Shown in pieces: positions 29,567 to 37,606 of a stretch of DNA of 64,000 nucleotides. A model generated the notes under the pieces. The model had not been told where the DNA came from and made no database searches. It was given only the letters and a program-made list of their open reading frames with translations. Origin of the DNA: Acidobacteriota bacterium. Lineage in GTDB: Bacteria; Acidobacteriota; Vicinamibacteria; Vicinamibacterales; SCN-69-37. A program made the position numbers and the translations under genes. The stretch spans positions 62,001 through 126,000 of the forward strand of contig JADYYY010000007.1 of assembly GCA_020853395.1 (NCBI GenBank), written 5' to 3'. Each line of letters opens with the position of its first letter. Position 1 is the stretch's first letter.

Positions 29567-29736
29567 CCGAACACTCCGTACATCACCCACCCGAGCACGA
29601 ACGCCCCGGCGACGAGCCCGGCGAAGATCCGCAGGCCGAGCCGCATCTGCTCGCGGCCGCCGTCGCGCATGAGCGTCGCGAACACGATCGCGACGCACGC
29701 CGCGAAGATCAGCATCAGGCCGGCGTGCGACGTCAC
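29563..29736 (-). CDS. 57-residue two-helix membrane protein
   Basis: A short gene from the GTG at 29736 (GTGA overlap with the upstream stop) to an ATGA overlap with the VanZ-like gene. Two hydrophobic helices (about residues 5-21 and 36-55) flank a short RDGGREQMRLGLR loop. I do not recognise a family. The couplings on both sides make it likely to be real despite its size. Confidence 0.6.
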   Translation of the reverse strand: MTSHAGLMLIFAACVAIVFATLMRDGGREQMRLGLRIFAGLVAGAFVLGWVMYGVFG

Positions 29737-30167
29737 GATTTGCGTCCGGTCGCGAGGTCGACCGCGTCGAGCACGACGAGCGCGTTCAACAGCCCGGCGG
29801 CGATGAGAAAGGTGTTCCCGTATTCGTACGACGCGGCGACCAGGTCGCCGGCGCCCCATCCGCCGAACGCGGCCGCGAGCCTGGGCAGGCCGAGCCCGTA
29901 CTCGGCGAGCCCGGCGAGGAACACGAGCACGTCGCCCGGCTGCAACGGAAAGAGGCGGCCGCCGCAGGCGAGGCCGATCCCGAACATGGCGAGGAGCACG
30001 ACGAAGAACACCGCGCCCTTGGCCACGTGCCCCTGCCAGACGTGCGCCGCGCCGGGCACGAGCCACGCGACGACCGAGACGACCGCCACAGCGGGACGCG
30101 CGCTCGCGGCAACGCCGGCGGCGTGACGCCGGTCCGTCGCGGCGCCGGATTTCGGATCGGACGGCAT
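29733..30167 (-). CDS. Small multi-spanning membrane protein (DUF6677-like)
   Basis: 144 residues with about four helices after a polar N-terminus of about 25 residues. WLVPGAAHVWQGHVAKGAVFF resembles the PG-G-H-Y-G turn of TM2-type proteins, and the overall layout recalls DUF6677 proteins annotated in Acidobacteria; that match is from memory. TAGACT lies eight bases before the ATG, so the message may be leaderless. Function unknown. Confidence 0.6.
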   Translation of the reverse strand: MPSDPKSGAATDRRHAAGVAASARPAVAVVSVVAWLVPGAAHVWQGHVAKGAVFFVVLLAMFGIGLACGGRLFPLQPGDVLVFLAGLAEYGLGLPRLAAAFGGWGAGDLVAASYEYGNTFLIAAGLLNALVVLDAVDLATGRKS

Positions 30168-30178
30168 TGGTAGTCAGT

Positions 30179-30616
30179 CTATCCGATTGCTTCGCCCGCC
30201 CCGGCGAGCGCCGACACGAGCGCGACGACGATCGCCGCGCCGGCCGGGATCGCGGCGACGGCGCGCAGCTCGTTCGACACGGGAGCGCCCGCCCACTCCG
30301 CCACGATCGTGAGCGCCGACGGCACGCACGCCGCGGCCAGCACCGTCACGGCGCGGCGGCGCAGCCGCCGCGCCAACGTCAAAGCGAACGGCACGATCGC
30401 CATGCCGCCCAGATAGCCGCCCGCACAGCGCGCGCACACCGGCCATCGCACGCCGGCCACCTGGAACGATCGGTCCGGCCGCTGGTGACAAACACGCGAC
30501 GCTGCGAGGTAGACGACGGCTGACCATGGGCGTGGGCCAACCGTGACGTGCCCGGCCAGCGCGGCGCCGAGCAGCAGCGGCCACGCGATCGCCGCGGCCA
30601 GGATCCAGCTCGTCAC
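30179..30616 (-). CDS. DUF2085 membrane protein
   Basis: 145 residues from the GTG at 30616, five bp after the adoK stop. It shows the DUF2085 pattern: CHQRPDRSF (Cys43, His44), then PVCARCAGGYLG (Cys61, Cys64) at the start of a helix, and three to four helices. The Cys/His cluster may bind metal. The function of the family is not known. The other frames open here do not show this pattern. Confidence 0.75.
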   Translation of the reverse strand: MTSWILAAAIAWPLLLGAALAGHVTVGPRPWSAVVYLAASRVCHQRPDRSFQVAGVRWPVCARCAGGYLGGMAIVPFALTLARRLRRRAVTVLAAACVPSALTIVAEWAGAPVSNELRAVAAIPAGAAIVVALVSALAGAGEAIG

Positions 30617-30621
30617 GGCGG

Positions 30622-31575
30622 TCAGGCCAGCCGGAGCGGCCCGAAGTGCTCCTCGTAGCGCGCGCGGAACTCGTCCCACGTGTACGCGTGGCTCTGGCCG
30701 CCGAGGTGCTCGAGCGTGTAGGTCGCCGCCACGCTGCCGATCCGGGCGCAGACGTCGGCCGGCGCCTGGTGCACGAGCCCCTTCATGAAGCCGGCGCGGA
30801 ACGCATCTCCGACGCCGGTTGGATCCACCACCTGCGTCGGCGGCACGGCCGGCACGTCGACGCGGCGGCCGTGACCGATGACCGTCGAGCCGTGCTCCCC
30901 TCGCGTCACGACCAGCGTCGTCGCGCGCTCGAGGACGTCGGTCTCGCCGAGGCCGGTCTTCTCTTTCAGGATCTCGAACTCGTAGTCGTTGCAGATGAGC
31001 ATGTGCGCACCGGTCAGCCCGTCGACGAGCTCGGGCCCGGACATCCGCGCGCACTGCTGCCCGGGGTCGAAGATGAACCGCAGGCCCATGGACCGGCTCT
31101 CCTCGGCGTACTGCGTCATCGCGCCAGGGTCGTTCGGCGAGATGATGACGAGGTCCGCGTGCCCTGCCGTGCGGAACGACAGCTCGCCGGCGTGCGCCAT
31201 CGCGCCGGTGTAGAACGACGCGATCTGGTTGTTGCGCACGTCGGTGCTGCAGAAGAACGACGCCGTGAACTTGCCCGGCACCTCCCGCACGAGCGACGTG
31301 TCGACGCCGGCCGCCTCGAGCCACTGCCGGTAGTCGCCGAAGTCCTGGCCCGCCGTGCCCATGAGCGACGGCCGCTCGCCGAGCAGCGCGAGGTTGTAGG
31401 CGATGTTCGGCGCGCACCCGCCCCGGCGCTTGTCCATCGAGTCCACGAGGAAGCTCAGGCTCACCCTGGTCAGATGCTCCGGCAACAGGTGATCCGTGAA
31501 CGTCCCGGGGAAGGACATCAGGTAGTCGAAGGCGATCGAGCCGGTGACGATGATGCGCGGGTGCAGACCAGGCAC
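30622..31575 (-). CDS. adoK: Adenosine kinase of the PfkB (mycobacterial AdoK) type
   Basis: 317 residues of the ribokinase/PfkB family. GSIAFDYLMSFPG, LPEHLTRVSLSFLVD, RRGGCAPNIAYNLALLG and the catalytic DPTGVGDAFRAGF are strikingly like the mycobacterial adenosine kinase AdoK. The reaction is adenosine + ATP to AMP + ADP. The stop of MTA phosphorylase is one base from this gene's neighbour position, forming a nucleoside-salvage pair (adoK follows mtnP by 1 bp). A general sugar kinase is the alternative. Confidence 0.82.
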   Translation of the reverse strand: MPGLHPRIIVTGSIAFDYLMSFPGTFTDHLLPEHLTRVSLSFLVDSMDKRRGGCAPNIAYNLALLGERPSLMGTAGQDFGDYRQWLEAAGVDTSLVREVPGKFTASFFCSTDVRNNQIASFYTGAMAHAGELSFRTAGHADLVIISPNDPGAMTQYAEESRSMGLRFIFDPGQQCARMSGPELVDGLTGAHMLICNDYEFEILKEKTGLGETDVLERATTLVVTRGEHGSTVIGHGRRVDVPAVPPTQVVDPTGVGDAFRAGFMKGLVHQAPADVCARIGSVAATYTLEHLGGQSHAYTWDEFRARYEEHFGPLRLA

Positions 31576-31576
31576 G

Positions 31577-32446
31577 TTACGCTCCCAGGTACTTGGCGAC
31601 GAGCGGCCGCAGCCTCTCCTTCGTCGCGGCCGGAATCACGTCGCGCCGGGTGATGATCGCCGCCTCGAGCGCGCGCGCGCACTCGCACTGGCGCGCGATC
31701 GGCAGCGCCTCGACGGCGTTGGCGATCACGCGCTGCGCCATCGCGGCGTTCGCCGTGAGGTTCGCGACGATCATGTCGACCGTGACCGCGTCGTGGTCGG
31801 GATGCCAGCAGTCGTAGTCGGTGACGAGCGCGAGCGTCGTGTAGCAGATCTCCGCCTCGCGCGCGAGCTTCGCTTCCTGCAGGTTCGTCATCCCGATGAT
31901 GTCGAAGCCCGACGCGCGGTAGTGGTTCGACTCGGCGACGGTCGAGAACTGCGGCCCTTCCATGCAGACGTAGGTGCCGCCGCGGTGCACGGTGCCGCCG
32001 GCCCGCACGGCCGCACGGTGGAGCACGTCGCTCAACGGCGCGCAGAACGGGTGCGCGAAGGCCACGTGCGCCACGAGCCCGTCGCCGAAGAACGTGCTGG
32101 CGCGCCCGCGCGTGCGGTCGTAGAACTGGTCGGGCACGACCAGATCCTGCGGCCGGTAGTCGTCGCGCAGGCTGCCGACCGCGCTCGCCGACAGGATCCA
32201 CTCCACGCCGAGCGTCTTGAACCCGTAGATGTTCGCGCGGTAGTTGATCTCCGATGGAAGCAGCCGGTGCCCCCCGCCGTGCCGGGCGAGGAATGCCACG
32301 CGGCGTCCGCGCAGCGTGGCCGTGACGTAGGGGCCGGACGGATCGCCGAACGGCGTCGTCACGACGCGCGCGTCGCGGTCCACGAGCTCGGCCATGTCGT
32401 ACAGGCCGCTGCCGCCGATGATGCCGATGCCGATGGTCGAGGACAT
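31577..32446 (-). CDS. mtnP: S-methyl-5'-thioadenosine phosphorylase
   Basis: 289 residues. Phosphate-binding GGSGLYD near the start, ARHGGGHRLLPSEINYRANI, and MEGPQFSTVAESNHYRASGFDIIGMTNLQEAKLAREAEICY are MTA phosphorylase signatures. It splits methylthioadenosine to adenine and methylthioribose-1-phosphate. Radical-SAM reactions release 5'-deoxyadenosine, another possible substrate. It pairs with adoK downstream. Confidence 0.92.
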   Translation of the reverse strand: MSSTIGIGIIGGSGLYDMAELVDRDARVVTTPFGDPSGPYVTATLRGRRVAFLARHGGGHRLLPSEINYRANIYGFKTLGVEWILSASAVGSLRDDYRPQDLVVPDQFYDRTRGRASTFFGDGLVAHVAFAHPFCAPLSDVLHRAAVRAGGTVHRGGTYVCMEGPQFSTVAESNHYRASGFDIIGMTNLQEAKLAREAEICYTTLALVTDYDCWHPDHDAVTVDMIVANLTANAAMAQRVIANAVEALPIARQCECARALEAAIITRRDVIPAATKERLRPLVAKYLGA

Positions 32447-32485
32447 GAACGTGTGCCGATGGTCTCGCCGGATCGCCGGCGGGCG

Positions 32486-33316
32486 TCAGAGCGGGTCCAC
32501 CCGCTTCCTGCCGTGCTCGATCGTGATGCGACCCGCCGTCAGGACGGGATCGTGCTCGAAGAAGATAACGTACTCGCGCGCGGCCGCCTCGGCCACGAAC
32601 CGTTTCTTGAAGTGCAGGGTGTCGACCGGATAGAGGTCGTACCCCATGATCCAGGCGTCGTCGACGTGCGCGGCCGTGGGCAGAAGGTCCGCGGCGAAGA
32701 TGGCCGTCTCCCCGCCCGACTCGAGGCGGACGATCTGATGGTGCATCGTGTGCCCGCCCGTGCGCCACACGCTGATGCCCGGCAGCACGTCGCCGTCGTG
32801 GTCGACGAAGTCGACGAGGCCAGCTTCGAGCAGCGGCACGTAGTTCTCCGACAGGTAGCTCGCCCGGTTCCGCTCGTGCGGGTGCGTCGCGTCGTCCCAC
32901 TCGCCGCGGCGGATGACGTACCGCGCCTTGGGGAACGCCGGCATCAGCACGCCGTCCACCAGTTGCGTGAACCCGCCGGCGTGATCGAAGTGGAGGTGCG
33001 TCGCGATCACGACGTCGATGTCGCTCACCGTCAGCCCCGCGGCGGCGAGCGAGAGCGTCAAGTGCTGCGTGCGATCGATCGCGTAGATCTCGATTTCCTT
33101 CGCGCCGAGCTTGTCGCCGACGCCGGCGTCGATGAGGACGTTGCGGGTGGGCGTGCGGACGAGCAGCGGCCGGATCGACATCGGGATCCGGTTGCGCGCG
33201 TCGGGGGGCGCCCGCCGCTCCCAGAGCGTCTTCGGGATGACACCGAACATCGCGCCGCCGTCGAGGCGGAAGGTGCCGTCGGACAGCGAGACCACGTCGA
33301 GCTCACCGATCGTCAT
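32486..33316 (-). CDS. Metallo-beta-lactamase-fold hydrolase
   Basis: 276 residues. The metal site HLHFDHAGG is at residues 107-115; later His (GGHTMHH) and Asp (FAADLLP) ligands are present. The layout fits the AHL-lactonase-like/quinolone-resistance-unrelated MBL group without a signal peptide. Its 5' end overlaps the meaB-mce gene by 14 bp. The substrate cannot be told from sequence. Confidence 0.82.
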   Translation of the reverse strand: MTIGELDVVSLSDGTFRLDGGAMFGVIPKTLWERRAPPDARNRIPMSIRPLLVRTPTRNVLIDAGVGDKLGAKEIEIYAIDRTQHLTLSLAAAGLTVSDIDVVIATHLHFDHAGGFTQLVDGVLMPAFPKARYVIRRGEWDDATHPHERNRASYLSENYVPLLEAGLVDFVDHDGDVLPGISVWRTGGHTMHHQIVRLESGGETAIFAADLLPTAAHVDDAWIMGYDLYPVDTLHFKKRFVAEAAAREYVIFFEHDPVLTAGRITIEHGRKRVDPL

Positions 33317-34652
33317 GCGCCGGCTCCTTCCCGATGAGCTCGACGAGCACGCCGCCCGCGCTGGCGGGATGGACGAATGCCACGTCGCGCCCGTGCGCGC
33401 CGCGACGCGGCGCCCGGTCGATCAGGCGAATACCGCCGGCCTCGAGCCGCCGCAAACAACCCGACAGATCGGCCACGCGGATCGCCACGTGGTGCAGGCC
33501 CGGCCCGCGCCGGCGCAGGAACGCGTCGACGGGAGACGCGTTCCCGGCCGGCTCCACGATTTCGATCGACGCCGCGCCTGCGGCGGCGAAGCGCACCCGC
33601 ACGGCCTGGTCGGGCACGTCCTCGGCCTCGCCGGTCTGGACGCCGACGGCGTCGAGGAACGCGATCACGTCGCGAGCATCGCGCACCGCGACCGCGACGT
33701 GGTCCAGCTCGACCGGCGCCGGCGGCGCCGGAGCGGCGCGGCGGATCCACAGGTCGGCCGCATCGCGCGGATCCAGATCCGCCGCCTCGACGCGCCGCGC
33801 AAGCTCCTCGAAGAGCGCCGGGTCGAGCGCCGCACGCATCGCTCGCAAGGCGGCGGCCTCCACGGCCTGCCGCGCGCGGCGCATCGCTGGCGGACGGCCG
33901 TGCGTCCGCGACCATTCGGCATAGCGGGCGATCGCCTCGACGAGATCCGGCACGCCGGTCCCGTCGGTCGCGATCGTCCGCTCGATCGGCGGCGTCCACC
34001 CGTCCTCGCGCGCCGTGCCGAGCGAGAGGGACGCCTGCACCGCGGCCTGCGCGGCCTCCGCCCCTGGCAGGTCCGCCTTGTTGACGACGAACACGTCGGC
34101 CACTTCCATGAGGCCCGCTTTGAGCGCCTGGATGTCGTCGCCGGCGCCCGGCGACAGCACCACCACGGTGACGTCCGCCACGCGCCCGACGTCGACCTCG
34201 TCCTGGCCCACGCCCACGGTCTCGACGAGGATGACGTCGAAGCCCGCCGCATCGAGCACCAACGCGGCGTCGGCGGCGGTCGCCGGCAGGCCGCCGGCGT
34301 CGCCGCGCGTCGCCAAACTGCGGATGAACACGCCGTTGTCGGACGCGTGCGCCTGCATGCGGATGCGGTCGCCGAGCAGGGCGCCGCCTGATAACGGGCT
34401 CGTCGGATCCACCGCGAGCACGCCGACCGTCCGATTCGACGAGCGGTACGCCGCGATCAGCCGATCGACGAGCGTGCTCTTGCCGGCCCCGGGCGGCCCC
34501 GTGATGCCAACGATCGTCGCGCGGCCGCCCGCGCCGGTGAGAGTCCGCCGCAGCGCGCGAGCCGCCGGCCGCTCGTCGACGACGATCGTGAGCGCGCGGG
34601 CGATGGCGCGGGGATCGCGGGCACGCAGCCGATCGAGCATCGCGGCGTCCAC
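33303..34652 (-). CDS. MeaB-type G-protein fused to methylmalonyl-CoA epimerase
   Basis: 449 residues from the GTG at 34652 (ATG 34640 also possible). Residues 1-300 are MeaB, the GTPase that loads and protects B12 in methylmalonyl-CoA mutase: P-loop GPPGAGKS (52-59), ETVGVGQ (144-150), NKAD (191-194). Residues 315-445 are a glyoxalase-fold methylmalonyl-CoA epimerase with all four metal ligands apparent (His318, Gln349, His387/388, Glu438). The two steps flank the mutase reaction of propionyl-CoA metabolism. The mutase gene is not in the window. The join has no stop or ribosome site. Confidence 0.9.
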   Translation of the reverse strand: MDAAMLDRLRARDPRAIARALTIVVDERPAARALRRTLTGAGGRATIVGITGPPGAGKSTLVDRLIAAYRSSNRTVGVLAVDPTSPLSGGALLGDRIRMQAHASDNGVFIRSLATRGDAGGLPATAADAALVLDAAGFDVILVETVGVGQDEVDVGRVADVTVVVLSPGAGDDIQALKAGLMEVADVFVVNKADLPGAEAAQAAVQASLSLGTAREDGWTPPIERTIATDGTGVPDLVEAIARYAEWSRTHGRPPAMRRARQAVEAAALRAMRAALDPALFEELARRVEAADLDPRDAADLWIRRAAPAPPAPVELDHVAVAVRDARDVIAFLDAVGVQTGEAEDVPDQAVRVRFAAAGAASIEIVEPAGNASPVDAFLRRRGPGLHHVAIRVADLSGCLRRLEAGGIRLIDRAPRRGAHGRDVAFVHPASAGGVLVELIGKEPAHDDR

Positions 34653-34653
34653 G

Positions 34654-35799
34654 TCAGTGCCCGAGGAGCTGGCGCGCGATGACGAGCCGCTGGATCTCGC
34701 TCGTGCCCTCGCCGATCGTGCAGAGCTTGACGTCACGGAAGAGCTTCTCGGCCGGGTAGTCTTTCACGAAGCCGTAGCCGCCGTGGATCTGCACGCACTC
34801 CTCGGCGGCGCGCACCGCGGCCTCGCTCGCGTACAGCTTCGCGATCGACGACGCCATCGTCGTGCGATCCGCGTGCGTGTCGCGGAGCCACGCCGCGCGG
34901 TAGGTCAGGAGGCGGGCGGCGTCGAGCCGCGTCGCCATGTCGGCCAGCTTCCATCGGATCGCCTGGAACTGGGCGATCGGCCGGCCGAACTGCCGCCGCG
35001 TCGTGGCGTACTCGCGCGCGGCCTCGTACGCGCCCTGCGCGAGGCCCACGGCCAGCGCCGCGATGCCGATGCGCCCCGCGTCGAGCACGCGCAGCGTCTG
35101 GATGAAGCCCTCGCCTTCCAGGCCGAGCATCGCCGATTCCGGCACCTCGGCGTCGTCGAGGATCACCTCGCTCGTGTCGCTCGCGCGCATGCCCAGCTTG
35201 CGCTCCTTGCGTCCCGCGCGCAGGCCCGGCGTGGCGCGGTCCAGCACGAACGCCGAGATGCCGTGGTGCCCGCGCGCCGGATCGGTGACGGCCATGACGA
35301 CGAGCACGCCGGCGATGCGGCCGTGGGTGATGAACTGTTTCGTGCCCGTCAGGCGCCACCCGCCGGCATCGCGCGCCGCGGACGTGCGCAGGGCGGCCGC
35401 GTCGCTGCCCGCCCCCGCCTCGGTGAGCGCCCAGGCGCCGAGCTGATCGCCGCGCACGAGCGGCGGCAGCCAGCGCGCCTTCTGAGCGGCGGATCCGAAC
35501 ATCGACAGGTGCGCGACGGCCAGGCCGTTGTGCGCGGCGACCGACAGCGCCACCGAGGGATCGACGCGCGCGATCTCCTCGAGGCAGATGCAGTAGTCGA
35601 GCGCCGACAGGCCGGCGCCTCCGTCCTCCGGCGGCACCTGCATGCCGAGCAGCCCCATCGCGCCGAGCTTCGGGACCAGCTCGGGCGGAAACGCTTCCGC
35701 CTCGTCCCACGCCATCACGTGCGGGCGGATCTCCGCTTCGACGAACGCGCGCACCGACTGGCGCAGCAGGTCCTGCTCGGCCGAGGTGCGAAGATCCAT
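34654..35799 (-). CDS. Acyl-CoA dehydrogenase
   Basis: 381 residues from ATG 35799. FAD-binding segments [15 protein letters not shown] and [35 protein letters not shown] and the catalytic-base region [11 protein letters not shown] are present. The family oxidises acyl-CoA to enoyl-CoA and passes electrons to ETF. Next to meaB-mce it may serve branched-chain amino acid or short-chain acyl breakdown that ends in propionyl-CoA. TAACAT lies eight bases before the ATG. Confidence 0.92.
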   Translation of the reverse strand: MDLRTSAEQDLLRQSVRAFVEAEIRPHVMAWDEAEAFPPELVPKLGAMGLLGMQVPPEDGGAGLSALDYCICLEEIARVDPSVALSVAAHNGLAVAHLSMFGSAAQKARWLPPLVRGDQLGAWALTEAGAGSDAAALRTSAARDAGGWRLTGTKQFITHGRIAGVLVVMAVTDPARGHHGISAFVLDRATPGLRAGRKERKLGMRASDTSEVILDDAEVPESAMLGLEGEGFIQTLRVLDAGRIGIAALAVGLAQGAYEAAREYATTRRQFGRPIAQFQAIRWKLADMATRLDAARLLTYRAAWLRDTHADRTTMASSIAKLYASEAAVRAAEECVQIHGGYGFVKDYPAEKLFRDVKLCTIGEGTSEIQRLVIARQLLGH

Positions 35800-35833
35800 G
35801 CAGAGGCATGTTACGCCGGCCGATAGACGATCC

Positions 35834-36307
35834 ATGACGCGCTTCGTCCGGTTCGGGCTGCTGACGGTCGCCCTCCTGCTGCTGCCCCGCGCGGCCAACG
35901 CCGACATCACTGCCTTCTGGGGCTTCTCGCCGACGCCTTCGACTCATGCCGCGCGCGGCTTCGCCCTCGGGATCTCGCTGCTCGTCGTCGGCTTCGAAGG
36001 GGAGTACGCGACGCTCACCGAGGATCCGGTGAAAGCGGCGCCGGGACTCACGACCGGCATGGTCAACGGCCTGATCCAGACGCCGACCCGGCTGCAGTTG
36101 TACGTGACGGCGGGCGGCGGTTTCTTCCGCGAGCGTGCCGGCACCGAGCGGGAAACGAGCATCGGCACCAACGTCGGCGGCGGCCTGAAGTTCCCGGTGC
36201 TCGGCCCGTTGCGGGTGCGGGTGGACTACCGGATCTTCCGGCTTCGCGGCGCCCCCGTGGAGCGCACGCCGACCCGCTTCTACGTCGGCGCCAATCTCGC
36301 GTTCTGA
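35834..36307 (+). CDS. Small outer-membrane beta-barrel protein
   Basis: 157 residues with a signal peptide (about residues 1-23, cut near ANA-D). The mature part alternates short amphipathic strands (for example [24 protein letters not shown]) and ends in FYVGANLAF, a typical C-terminal Phe barrel signature. It resembles the 8-strand OmpX/OmpA-barrel class. It is transcribed away from the acyl-CoA dehydrogenase gene from a 34-bp gap. Function unknown. Confidence 0.75.
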   Translation: MTRFVRFGLLTVALLLLPRAANADITAFWGFSPTPSTHAARGFALGISLLVVGFEGEYATLTEDPVKAAPGLTTGMVNGLIQTPTRLQLYVTAGGGFFRERAGTERETSIGTNVGGGLKFPVLGPLRVRVDYRIFRLRGAPVERTPTRFYVGANLAF

Positions 36308-36454
36308 TCCGCCCGGAGCCGCGCGGTCAGTAGGGACTCTTCAGACGTCCTTGGTGAGCGGCCAGCGTCGGGCCGCGTCGCCGCGCGCGCTCGTGACTCG
36401 ACGCCCGGCGACGCGATCTCGGACGCGGCACGCCGTTACACGTCAGGGCCAGAT

Positions 36455-36473
36455 GTCTGCCGCAGCGGCAGAC
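36455..36473. terminator. Hairpin between convergent genes
   Basis: GTCTGCCG and CGGCAGAC form a perfect 8-bp stem with a CAG loop. It lies in the 175-bp gap between the convergent genes ending at 36307 (+) and 36483 (-), a good spot for a shared terminator. No T-run follows on either strand. The rest of the gap shows nothing else. Confidence 0.4.
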
Positions 36474-36482
36474 GACGGGGCG

Positions 36483-36938
36483 CTACTGCACCGGCGCCAA
36501 GGCCAACTTCTCGACCTTGATCACGGCGGCTCGCAGGATCTCGTACTGCACCTGCGCCTCGGCGGGCGCCGCTTCCGCCAGGATGCGCACGGGATCGTAG
36601 TCGGCCGTCGTCACCGCGGGATCGAAGACGAAGACGTAGAGTGCGGCGTCCTGCGTCGTCTCGACGGCACGGAACATCCGCCAACTGCCCGCCTGTTGGC
36701 GCCGCACGGGATCGGTGGAAGACGCGAGGACCTGCGACAGCCGGCGGATGACGCTCTCGAACTCCTGCGCGCGTTCGGGCCGCACGTGAAAGACGAGAAC
36801 GCCCGCGCCGGTCGAGAACACGTAGTCGGACCTTGCCGGGGCGGCTGGCGCCGGCCGCTCCTGCGCCCGGGAAGGCTCGGTGCCGAGCAGGACGAAGACC
36901 GCACAGCACACGATCGCCGCGTTCGGGACGTGGCGCAT
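36483..36938 (-). CDS. Exported protein, paralogue A of a tandem pair
   Basis: 151 residues with a signal peptide (cut near SRAQ, about residue 25) and a Pro/Ala linker. The mature domain starts with FSTGAGVLVFHVRPERAQEFE and has RMFRAVETTQDAALYVFVFDP. The same pattern occurs in the protein at 37009-37509, so the two are paralogues. The compact alpha/beta pattern is reminiscent of ABM-like ferredoxin folds; this is inference. Function unknown. Confidence 0.65.
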   Translation of the reverse strand: MRHVPNAAIVCCAVFVLLGTEPSRAQERPAPAAPARSDYVFSTGAGVLVFHVRPERAQEFESVIRRLSQVLASSTDPVRRQQAGSWRMFRAVETTQDAALYVFVFDPAVTTADYDPVRILAEAAPAEAQVQYEILRAAVIKVEKLALAPVQ

Positions 36939-36948
36939 CAGGCCCCCA

Positions 36949-36986
36949 AAAACGCGAATGGGACGCCACGCAGGTGCTGGCGTCCC
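36949..36986 (-). terminator. Rho-independent-type terminator after the 37009 gene
   Basis: Minus strand: GGGACGCCA pairs perfectly over 9 bp with TGGCGTCCC (36960-36986), followed after about 7 bases by TTTTT (36949-36953). It lies 22 bases past the stop of the upstream paralogue and just before the next gene's start, so it should separate the two transcripts. Confidence 0.6.
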
Positions 36987-37008
36987 TCCCCTTCGCAGCG
37001 TCCAACGT

Positions 37009-37509
37009 CTACTGAATCTTCGTCACCGCAATCGCGTTCAACTGCGCAATCGAGTCCTTGATCTTGTTGATCGCCGCGTCACCTTCCTCGCGGCTGAACA
37101 GCTTCGACTCGAACAGGAGAAACGGCGACAGGCTGTAGCTCAGCGTCTTGGATGCGGGATCGGCAGTGAGGACGTACGTCTGCCCTTCCGGCGCACCGAC
37201 GGCGAACTTGTAGATGTTCAAACTCGCGCCGAGCGCCTTGAGGTTCTCGTCGGCGCTGGCAGCCGTTCTCTTCTTGACCTCGGACCAGATCCGGTCGAAC
37301 TCGGCCACCGCTTCGGGCTTGACCGTGAAGATCATCACGCCCGCGCCCGTCTTGTCGAACTTGAACGGATCCTCTGCCGGTTGCGCCGGCGCCGATGCCG
37401 GCGCGGCCTGTCCCTGCGCCCAGGCCGTTCCCGTCCCCACCACAGCCGCGAGCGCTACAGCCGCCAACATGCGCCGACCTCTGGCCCGCGCGAAACCCGA
37501 CAACATCAT
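37009..37509 (-). CDS. Exported protein, paralogue B of a tandem pair
   Basis: 166 residues with a signal peptide (cut near TAWAQ, about residue 32), a Pro/Ala linker, then FKFDKTGAGVMIFTVKPEAVAEFDRI. It shares the TGAGV-[ML]-[IV]-F-x-V-[KR]-PE-x(3)-EF pattern with the neighbouring 36483 gene. A GGGAGG ribosome site precedes the ATG. It has no recognised family and no Cys or membrane anchor in the mature part. A soluble periplasmic role is likely. Confidence 0.65.
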   Translation of the reverse strand: MMLSGFARARGRRMLAAVALAAVVGTGTAWAQGQAAPASAPAQPAEDPFKFDKTGAGVMIFTVKPEAVAEFDRIWSEVKKRTAASADENLKALGASLNIYKFAVGAPEGQTYVLTADPASKTLSYSLSPFLLFESKLFSREEGDAAINKIKDSIAQLNAIAVTKIQ

Positions 37510-37606
37510 GAAATGCCTCCCGCCCTCCTGGGCTATCGCAACAAAAGCCCGACTACCATATCGTACACCGTCGGCCCGTCACTACCGGGAAGTGGGCCCG
37601 CGGCTT

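Noticed and set aside
36939-37008. Hairpin GGGACGCCA...TGGCGTCCC as an attenuator of the 36483 gene.
   Set aside because: Its T-run and position just past the 37009 stop fit a terminator better; attenuation would need a leader peptide that I do not see.
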